Assembly: GCA_958510825.1 (NCBI GenBank)
Contig: OY294044.1
Location: 75,128,895 to 75,192,894 of the forward strand
Source: Brachypterus glaber
Lineage: Eukaryota; Arthropoda; Insecta; Coleoptera; Kateretidae
Reading direction: 5' to 3'
Length of the DNA stretch: 64,000 nucleotides
Made by a program: the position numbers and the translations under genes. Each line of letters starts with the position of its first letter. Position 1 is the stretch's first letter. Shown piece after piece: positions 52,741 through 62,158 of the stretch. The notes beneath the pieces are model-generated. The model had not been told where the DNA came from, did no database searches, and worked only from the letters and a program-made list of their open reading frames with translations.

Positions 52741-53016
52741 ATATTGCTAACAAAAGAAATTTGCTTTCTATATAGGTCGTAGAAAAAAATAAATGTATAT
52801 AAATGAAGTAGGTATCTTTTTCTCCCTACATATACATATTAAATTATTAGCTAGCTAGTTTTAGTTTAGAAATTTTACTTTTATTTGAATTTTGTAAAGT
52901 AAGATTAAAAATTTAAAATATGTCCATTTACAAAAAGCTTCACCTAAAAGAAAATTTGGGTAAACTCCAAATCTTTAGAAAACGTAATGGAATTATCCAT
53001 ATCAACTTTGGATTAA

Positions 53017-53159
53017 GTGCATATTCACAGGCTCGCATAACAAGCATAGTACATAAGAATGCGATATCGTAATTGGCTTACAAGATACATGATGACACAT
53101 CAAGCCAATCACGGCATCGCATTCATGTACGGTTGTTATGCGAGCCTGTGAATATGCCC
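53017..53159. mobile_element. 143-bp MITE with TAA duplication
   Basis: Arms of about 55 bp fold back: gtgcatattcacaggctcgc on the left, gcgagcctgtgaatatgccc on the right. TAA lies at 53014-53016 and 53160-53162. A degraded copy is at 24498. Confidence 0.8.
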
Positions 53160-53162
53160 TAA

Positions 53163-53519
53163 CATCCGTGCGCCACTTCTAAAATAATATAAAAACTAAA
53201 ATGAAAATCCGGACAAGGGGCTGTTCAAGAATGAAGAATGGTCAAAAGGTGACCAAAGGTGACGACGGTGACGAACGGAGAGGGAGTCTGGCTAAAAGTC
53301 ACCTTAAAAAAATATATAAATATACTTATATATAAAACAATTTTGGAGAAAATAAAAAGAAGAAATATAGTTATTTTTTTTATTTTCTGTCCTACGTTAC
53401 TTTACTTTCAGCGTCACTCTACAAAAAAATCCCAAAATAAGATATTTTTTATTGGTAATGAGGGGATCTATGTTATAGGGGGCCTATTTTATAGAGGGGT
53501 CTATCCTAGCGAAACAAAC
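53163..53519. other. Intergenic sequence, nothing convincing
   Basis: An 87-residue open frame (53259-53522) has no recognisable family or codon signal. Confidence 0.4.
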
Positions 53520-54393
53520 TAGTAGAAAACTCGCTCAAACTCGTAAAAATATTTTACGAGTTTTAGCGAGTTTAGTGAAACAGTATTAACTAGTTTTCAG
53601 CGAGTTAAAAACTAGTAGAAACTCGCACAAACTCGTAAAAATATTTTCAAAAAATCCTAGTTTTTTTACAAGTTTCTACGAGTATTTTATGAGGCAATTC
53701 CCATGAAAATTTACCAGTATTGAACGAGTATTTTTCTACAAAAAGTCCAAACGAGATTTCAGCGAGTAAAAAACCGTAGTTTTTACAAGTTTCTACGACG
53801 AGGAAATTCCAATGAAATTTTCTGGTAATTACCAGTATTTAACGAGTATTTATCTACAAGGATTAACGAGTTTTCGGCGAGTAAAAAACGTGGTTTTGCT
53901 TTCCCATTCTGAAAATTTCGGAAAGCCTTATATTCAAGAATTTTTTTGCGTATTTTTGCGTTTTGTGACGTTTTATGTCGATATAAGTCGATTTAAGTCG
54001 ATTTCGAGCAAAAAAAAATTGTCGGTCGATCGGTCGTTATGTCCGGGAAATCTTGTGGGCACGATAACTTAAGAACGCTTTGGCATACAGGTATGTTACG
54101 AAAAGTTCTCGCTTTGGATTGTTTTTGGTAAACATTGGGGTGGGCAAGGGGGCAAATGAGGCAAATACAGTAATTTTTCCCAGTTTGATGAAATTGAACA
54201 TGGTAATAAAAAAAATTCTAACTCCACCCCTCGGGGCTGAGGGGGTAATTATTTTATAAGGAATTTCCAATGAAGATTTACGAGTATTTACCAGTATCGA
54301 ACGAGTATTTTTCTACGAGTATTCACGAGTTTTCAGCGAGTAAAAAACCGTAGATTATTACAAGTTACTACGAGTATTTTATGAGGAAATTCC
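53520..54393 (+). repeat. Degenerate tandem repeat, split by a dispersed repeat
   Basis: Units of roughly 110-125 bp contain aacgagtatttttctac, gttttcagcgagtaaaaaac and acaagtttctacgag. The array occupies 53520-53890, is broken by the inverted copy of the 12976-13260 repeat (about 53890-54255), and resumes to about 54393. Confidence 0.7.
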
Positions 54394-54394
54394 A

Positions 54395-54703
54395 ATGACT
54401 ATTTCACAGACGACAGATATGCCAATCAAAACCTTTCATTTTTACTTTCTTGACCAATCAGATCAAAATGAATCTGATAACTTTTGCACATGTGCAATTA
54501 TCACTTGGTTACTATGGAAACAAGAAACTGACAGTTACTGACATTTTAATAAATGATATATTTTTACAAAATGTGTTTTTAATTTGTGAAGCTTACCTTT
54601 AATTGATTTATTTTTATTGATAAGCAATATGCTTATTTTATTACCAAAACAACCTTAATTAATTTAAAATAATATATTATATTTTATGCACTTTTCATCT
54701 TAA
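54395..54703 (+). repeat. 310-bp repeat, left copy, with unoccupied TTAA
   Basis: From tgactatttcac to catcttaa. It matches 61844-62158 nearly throughout (shared tgaccaatcagatcaaaatg, tcacttggttactatgg, ttattgataagcaatat). Here the TTAA at 54700-54703 runs on into aagctttaaact, i.e. without the piggyBac insertion seen in the right copy. Confidence 0.85.
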
Positions 54704-54741
54704 AAGCTTTAAACTGATATTCATAAATTTTAATTTATTTA

Positions 54742-54849
54742 GGCCCGGATGTACAAACCTGGTTTAACTTTGAGCGGAGTTCCTTTACCATTGAATCACA
54801 TGACAGTTGAGCTAGGTTCAAATTTAAGCGAGGTTTGTACAACCGGGCC
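54742..54849. mobile_element. 108-bp MITE with TTA duplication
   Basis: GGCCCGGATGTACAAACC at the left is mirrored by GGTTTGTACAACCGGGCC at the right; TTA at 54739-54741 and 54850-54852. Harbinger-type by its 3-bp TWA target. Confidence 0.75.
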
Positions 54850-54859
54850 TTAATTGAAT

Positions 54860-55415
54860 CTTGGTATTAAAAACAGGCCACTCAAAACTAATTTAAACAC
54901 TTACTTATTAAAAATATATTTACAGTAAAGAAGTAAATAATTTACTTCTTTTAAATGACGATAATCAAAACATCAAATGACTGCGCTGGCACCAGTACAG
55001 CGTTGCCAAACTTTGTTAGAAACCTATAGCAAATTGTTTTTTTACGGGTGGAAACACCCGTTATTTTATTTCTTTTCAGTTGAAAACTAACTTTTTTAAA
55101 CAAAAACAGCAATTATCTTTATTTAAATGCTAAAATATATGATAAAAACTATTTTATTGGAATAATCTTAAGCTTAAAATACCCCTCAAGCAAAGTTTAG
55201 ACTTGGCAACATTCTCGAATAAGTGAGCATCGTGTGAACAATGTAAAAAGCGCGGCAAATTTGAAATTTAAATTTTTAATTATAGTTGTAAAGTAATATT
55301 GTTATTTAAACAAAATTAAACATGGTAAAATTATATACTTCCTTATTTTGTTTGTGAAATAGTCTTTCAAAATACCATTCGTGCACGTTGAATTATACAT
55401 AATTTTATTCATATA
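54860..55415. other. Sequence between MITE and minisatellite
   Basis: A+T-rich; no gene or repeat recognised. Confidence 0.5.
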
Positions 55416-55419
55416 AACA

Positions 55420-58400
55420 CTGTGAAGAGTATACTTAAAAATACGAAGCAATTTTACTATTTCACTGCGAATAGTACCATAAAGAGTATCCTCAAAAATG
55501 CGAAGCAATTATACTATTACACTGCGAAGAGTATCCTTAAAAATGCGAAGCAATTATATTATTACACTGCGAAGAGTATTCTTAAAAATGCAAAGCAATT
55601 ATACTATTACAGTGTGAAGAGTATCCTCAAAAATGCGAAGCAATTATAGTATTACACTGCGAATAGTATCCTTAAAAATGCGAAGCAATTATACTATTAC
55701 ACTTCGAAAAGTATCCTAAAAAATTCGAAGCAATTATACTATTACACTGCGAAGAGTATCCTTAAAAATGCGAAGCAATTATACTATAACACTGCGAAGA
55801 GTATCCTCAAAATTGCGAAGCAATTATACTATTACACTGCGAAGAGTATAGTATCCTTAAATATGCGAATAGTATCCTTAAATATGCGAAGATATATTAT
55901 TCTGCGAATAGTAACCTTAAAAATGCGAAGCAATTATACTATTATATTGCGAAGAGTATCCTTAAAAATGCGAAGCAATTATCTAGTACAAATGCGAAAT
56001 ATTTAATGTAAAGAGTAAAATGTAAAGTATCCTCAAAAATGTGACGCAATTATACTATTACACTGCGAATAGTATCCTTAAAAATGCGAAGCAATTATAT
56101 TATTACACTGCGAAGAGTATTCTTAAAAATGCAAAGCAATTCTACTATTACACTGCGAATAGTATCCTTAAATATGCGAAGATATATTATTCTGCGAATA
56201 GTAACCTTAAAAATGCGAAGCAATTATACTATTATATTGCGAAGAGTATCCTTAAAAATGCGAAGCAATTATCTATTACACTGCGAATAGTATCCTAAAA
56301 AATGCGAAGCAATTATACTATTACACTGCGAATAGTATCCTTAAAAATGCGAAGCAATTATATTATTACACTGCGAATAGTATCCTTAAAAATGCGAAGC
56401 AATTATATTACACTGCGAAGACTATCCTTAAAAATGCGAAGCAATTATACTATTACACTGCGAATAGTATCCTAAAAAATGCGAAGAAATTATACTATTA
56501 CACTGCGAATAGTATCCTTAAAAATGCGAAGCAATTATATTATTACACTGCAAATGGTATCCTTAAAAATGCGAAGCAATTATATTATTACACTGCGAAG
56601 AGTATCCTTCAAAGTGCGAAGCAATTATACTATTACACTGAGAATAATATCCTAAAAATGCGAAGCAATTATACTATTACACTTCGAAGAGTACCCTTAA
56701 AAATGCAATTATATTATTACACTGCGAAGAGTATCCTTAAAAATGCGAAGCAATTATACTATTACACTGCGAAGAGTATCCTTAAAAATGCGAAGCAATT
56801 ATACTATTACATTGCGAAGAGTATCCTTAAAAATGCGAAGCAATTATACTATTACAGTGCGAAGAGTATCCTCAAAAATGAGAAGCAATTATAGTATTAC
56901 ACTGCGAAGAGTATCCTTAAAAATGCGAAGCAATTATACTATTACACTTCGAAGAGTATCCTAAAAATGCGAAGCAATTATACTATCACTCTCGAAGAGT
57001 ATCCTAGAAATTGCGAAGCAATTATACCATTACACTGCGAAGAGTATCCTCAAAAATGCGAAGCAATTATACTGTTACACTACGAAAAGTATCCTTAAAA
57101 ATGCGAAGCAATTATACTATTACAGTGCGAAGAGTATCCTTAAAAATGCGAAGCAATTATACTATTACAGTGTGAAGAGTATCCTCAAAAATGCGAAGCA
57201 ATTATAGTATTACACTGCGAATAGTATCCTTAAAAATGCGAAGCAATTATACTATTACACTTCGAAAAGTATCCTAAAAAATTCGAAGCAATTATACTAT
57301 TACACTGCGAAGAGTATCCTTAAAAATGCGAAGCAATTATACTATAACACTGCGAAGAGTATCCTCAAAATTGCGAAGCAATTATACTATTACACTGCGA
57401 AGAGTATCCTCAAAATTGCGAAGCAATTATACTATTACACTGCGAAGAGTATCCTTAAAAATGCGAAGCAATAGTACTATTACACTTCAAAGAGTATCCT
57501 TTAAAATGCGAAGCAATTATACTATTACACTGCGAAGAGTATCCTTAAAAATGCGAAGCAATTATACTATTACACTTCAAAGAGTATCCTTAAGAATGCG
57601 AAGCAATTATACTATTACACTGCGAAGAGTATCCTTAAAAATGAGAAGCAATTATAGTATTACACTGCGAAGAGTATCCTTAAAAATGCGAAGCAATTAT
57701 ACTATTACAGTGCAAAGAGTATCCTTAAAAATGCGAAGCAATTATACTAATACAGTGCGAAGAGTATCCTCAAAAATGCGAAGCAATTATACTATTACAC
57801 TGCGAAGAGTATCCTTAAAAATGCGAAGCAATTATACTATTACACTGCGAAGAGTATCCTTAAAAATGCGAAGCAATTATACTATTACACTTCAAAGAGT
57901 ATCCTTAAGAATGCGAAGCAATTATACTATTACACTGCGAAGAGTATCCTTAAAAATGAGAAGCAATTATACTATTACAGTGCGAAGAGTATCCTTAAAA
58001 ATGCGAAGCAATTATACTATTACAGTGCGAAGAGTATCCTCAAAAATGCGAAGCAATTATAGTATTACACTGCGAAGAGTATCCTTAAAAATGCGAAGCA
58101 ATTATACTATTACAGTGCGAAGAGTATCCTTAAAAATGAGAAGCAATTATACTATTACAGTGCGAAGAGTATCCTTAAAAATGCGAAGCAATTATACTAT
58201 TACAGTGCGAAGAGTATCCTCAAAAATGCGAAGCAATTATAGTATTACACTGCGAAGAGTATCCTTAAAAATGCGAAGCAATTATACTATTACAGTGCGA
58301 AGAGTATCCTTAAAAATGCGAAGCAATTATACTAATACAGTACGAAGAGTATCCTCAAAAATGCGAAGCAATTATACTATTACACTGCGAAGAGTATCCT

Positions 58401-58916
58401 TAAAAATGCGAAGCAATTATACTATTATACTGCGAAGAGTATCCTTAAAAATGCGAAGAAATTATACTATTACACTTCGAAGAGTATCCTTAAAAATGCG
58501 AACCATTTATACTATTACACTGCGAAGAGTATCCTTAAAAATGCGAAGCAATTATACTATTACACTTCGAATAGTATCCTTAAAAATGCGAAGCAATTAT
58601 ACTATTACACTTCGAAGAGTATCCTTAAAAATGCGAAGCAATTATACTATTACACTTCGAAGAGTATCCTTAAAAATGCGAAGCAATTATACTATTACAC
58701 TGCAAAGAGTATCCTTAAAAATGCGAAGCAATTATACTATTACACTGCGAAGAGTATCCTCAAATATGCGAAGCAATTATAGTATTACACTGCGAAGAGT
58801 ATCCTTAAAAATGCGAAGCAATTATACTATTACACTGCGAAGAGTATCCTTAAAAATGCGAAGCAATTATACTATTACACTTCGAAGAGTATCCTTAAAA
58901 ATGCGAAGCAATTATA
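55420..58916 (+). repeat. 45-bp minisatellite, main array
   Basis: Roughly 77 units of actgcgaagagtatccttaa followed by aaatgcgaagcaattatact and attac. The right half (about 57300-58910) keeps an exact 45-bp period with few indels; the left half has truncated and irregular units. Blocks repeat at longer range: about 55611-55840 recurs almost unchanged at 57169-57400, 55867-55985 at 56157-56275, and multi-unit blocks recur 180 and 315 bp apart near 57570-58250. As 45 is a multiple of three, long open frames of 15-residue repeats appear without any sign of a gene. Confidence 0.95.
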
Positions 58917-61072
58917 TTATTATTTATTTTTATTTATTTATTTACGGGATACCCCCTTTTTTAAATATTACAAAAATGTTTTCACATTAAATATGTTAAA
59001 ATAAATTAATAATTAATAATAATTAAGTTAGAAATATATGAAATAATTATTAAATACATAAAAATCAGATTACATAATAGAATGTAGGAAAATAAAATAA
59101 AATACATATCTTCTAACGGGGAGTGACTGAAACTATTGAATGACTAGCTCAGTACGTTTTAACCTATATTTCAACTGACCCAATGATATTCCAGTTATAT
59201 TAACCATCGGATTTAAATTTGATAGTCGCATCATTCTGTTCAATGGGCTATGGTATGTATAATTGGAGTTATGAAAACCTATATAAAATAAAAAATTTGT
59301 TCGCGTCCTGTAATTTGTGTTAAAATTGATTTTAGCCAAAATAGTGGGACATTCTAGTTTTCCAGACAGTACTGAGTTAAGAATGCAAAGATCAGATTTA
59401 TAACGACGCTGAAGTAGAGTGTCAACCTTTATCCGATCGTTAATAGCTGCATAGTTATAAACAAAGTTTTCTCTTGTTATACCAAGTCTATATCCTGCAA
59501 TCCTCATAAAGCGACGTTGCACAGATTCTATTAAATCAATATTGATTTGGTAGCATGGTGACCATATTACTGCTGCGTATTCAAGGTTAGGTCTTACTAT
59601 AGTGCAGTAAAGGTGTTTATAGGTCTCAACTGTGAATTCACCACTCATTCTTGTAACATAGCCTAGAATTTGTAGGGTTTTCATGACACAACCCCGTATG
59701 TGACTGTTGAAGTTTAACTGTTTGTCGAAGACAACTCCTAAATCTTTAATTTCTTCAACTATTTGTAGTTGGGTACCATTCATTTCATAATAGCTTTCTA
59801 AAGGTCTTAAGATTCTATGAAACGTAATTGAGTAGCATTTACTTATGTTTAAGGTCATACCATGTTTCTTAAACCAAATAATTAAATTATCCATGTCACA
59901 CTGAACAAGATACTGATCACAGATTGACCGCACCATCTTATATAACTTTAGGTCATCTGCAAACAGTAGTATTTCACAATATTTTATTACCAAAACAATA
60001 TCGTTTATAAATAAAAGAAAAAGGAGAGGTCCAATATGTGAGCCCTGAGATACTCCAGAGGTTACAAGTATACAAAAGGAAACAAAGTTTTTTATTTTCA
60101 CTTGTTGTGTTCGGTCGGATAAAAAACTGACAATCCACTTCAGTAGCATACCATAAATACCTAATGCTTTCAGCTTTTTAAACAGAAATTTGTGAGGAAC
60201 AGTGTCAAAAGCCTTTTGTACATCTGCATAAATGGAATCTACTTGGTATCCTAGTTCAAAAGCATTAAGTATATAATCCTGATAGAGTAGCAAATTAGTC
60301 ACTGTGGATTTTCCCTCGCAAAATCCGTGTTGAGCAGTGTTGATAATATTTTTAGTCGCCCACGTTAATTCTGCTGTAACCAAGCTATCCAATATCTTTG
60401 GCACAGCAGATTGTTTACATACCCCGCGATAATTTGAGATATTTTCTTTATTACCTGATTTGAAAATTGGCGTAATGTAGCATGATTTCCACATTTTTGG
60501 GAAAACTCCCGTGCTCAAAGATAAATTAAACAACTTGGTTAAGATCTCCACAATTACATCTTTACACCCTATCAGTATTGAATTAGGTATTCCGTCAGGT
60601 CCGCATGAATTAGTGGGTTTTAGTTTATTTATAGCTCCTAAAACATCACAAGAACTGAAAGACATTTGGCTTATTTGAACGGTATTATCAAATTTGTTTT
60701 CCTGAGGTGGGTCAGAAGGGTTATCTGTATAAACTGAGGAAAAGAATTCAGCAAACAAGTTTACTGTATCTTTTCCGTTTGAACTAATCTTATCATTAAA
60801 ATACATTGTGTTTGGACATTCAAATCCCTGGTTTTTTGTGCTAGCATATTTCCAAAACTCGTTGGCATTAGAGTTGATTTTCTCCTCAATATTATGTAGG
60901 TAATTCTTAAAAGTTTGATTGGTTAGTTCTATGCACTCTGAGCGCAATCTGTAAAAGATTAAATAATCGTTATCTGAATTAGTTTGTTTATATTTTTTGT
61001 GGGCAGCTTTCTTTTTAAAAATTAATTGCTTTAAAGGAAGTGTATACCAGGAAGGAAATTCAGTGCTTTTGA
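58917..61072 (-). mobile_element. 5'-truncated LINE inserted in the minisatellite
   Basis: On the minus strand the element runs from about 61072 to a (TAAA)n-type tail at 58917-58945. It lacks the endonuclease half and starts in the linker before the reverse transcriptase. The minisatellite stops at ...tatta and resumes at ctgcgaagag, so the insertion fell inside a single 45-bp unit. Confidence 0.9.
59133..61072 (-). CDS. Non-LTR reverse transcriptase, intact RT, 5'-truncated
   Basis: The frame is open from the 5' junction (FPSWYTLPLKQLIFKKKAAH, a linker typical of LINE ORF2) to the stop at 59133. The RT domain shows CGPDGIPNSI, SNYRGVCKQSAVPKI, QHGFCEGKSTVTNLL, motif A YADVQKAFDTVPH, motif B TSGVSQGSHIGPLLFLLFIN, motif C FADDLKLY (about 59943-59966) and the thumb. 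All catalytic Asp residues are present and there is no frameshift or stop, implying recent insertion. There is no own start codon and the upstream apurinic-type endonuclease is missing, so it is a dead-on-arrival copy. Clade uncertain (Jockey/CR1/I range). Confidence 0.9.
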
Positions 61073-61432
61073 ATCTGCGAAGAGTCCTAAAAAATGCGAA
61101 GCAATTATACTATTACACTGCGAAGATTATCCTTAAAAATACGAAGCAATTATACTATTACACTTCGAAGAGTATCCTTAAAAATTTGAAGCAATTATAC
61201 TAATAGACTGCGAAGAGTATCCTAAAAAATACGAAGCAATTATACTATTACACTGCGAAGAGTATCCTAAAAAAATGCGAAGCAATTATACTATTACACT
61301 GCGAAGAGTAATGCGAAGCAGTTATACTATTACACTACGAAGAGTATCCTTAAAAATGCGAAGCAATTATACTATTACACTGCGAAGAGTATACTTAAAA
61401 ATGCGAAGTAATTATACTAGAAAAATGCGAAA
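61073..61432 (+). repeat. 45-bp minisatellite, right remnant
   Basis: About eight units beyond the LINE, including partial ones, ending near attatactagaaaaatgcga. Same unit as 55420-58916. Confidence 0.93.
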
Positions 61433-61434
61433 AA

Positions 61435-61843
61435 AGTGGGTGTTAAAAAAATGTCTGTCTGTATACCTCATAAATTTTGAACGGAACGTCCGATTTGAAA
61501 AATTCTTTCACCAAAGGATTCAGGGCCTTTTCTATTTGCGTCACATCAAATATGGTTAACATTAGCCTAAGGCAAGTGGGTCAAAATGGACAAAAACTAT
61601 TTTTTTTAGCGATATCTCACTTATTATTTATAGTAGGATAAATGTTTTTGCATAAATAAAAATAATGTTTAGTTCCCTACAAAAACATGTGATCATTTTT
61701 ATCGTAGGACTATTAGTTTTCAAAATATAGGCATTTTAATAAATTTTAATATATTTTTTACATTTTTAATTAGATGTCAAATTTTGACACTAGTAAAATT
61801 TACCTGTAAAATAACATTTTGATGTTTTTGAATAAATTTATAA
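61435..61843. other. Sequence between minisatellite and 310-bp repeat
   Basis: Begins with text seen in many insect repeats (gtctgtctgtatacctcata), then A+T-rich DNA. No gene recognised. Confidence 0.4.
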
Positions 61844-62158
61844 CTGACTATTTCACAAAAAATATATAGGCCAATCAAAACCTTGCATTTTTAGTTTCTT
61901 GACCAATAAGATCAAAATGAATCTGATAATTTTTGCACATGTGCTTATCACTTGGTTACTATGGGAAGAAGAAACTGACAGTTACTGACATCTTAATAAA
62001 TGTTATATTATTGCAAAATGTGTTTTTAATTTGGGAAGCTTACCTTGATTTATTTTTATTGATAAGCAATATAAATGCTTATTTTATTACCAAAACATCC
62101 TAGGTATAAACCCTAATTAATTTCAAATAATATATTTTGTATGCACTTTCCATCTTAA
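61844..62158 (+). repeat. 310-bp repeat, right copy, interrupted at TTAA
   Basis: Matches 54395-54703 in direct orientation. At catcttaa (TTAA 62155-62158) the homology stops and the piggyBac end begins. Confidence 0.85.

Noticed and set aside
53259..53522. 87-residue open frame
   Set aside because: No recognisable domain; A+T-rich chance frame in repeat-rich DNA.
55420..58916. CRISPR-like array
   Set aside because: Units are contiguous 45-bp repeats with no unique spacers, in a eukaryotic genome.
57326..58990. Long open frame as a repetitive protein gene
   Set aside because: It is the 45-bp minisatellite read in frame; other frames are open as well, there is no start context, and it ends in unrelated sequence.
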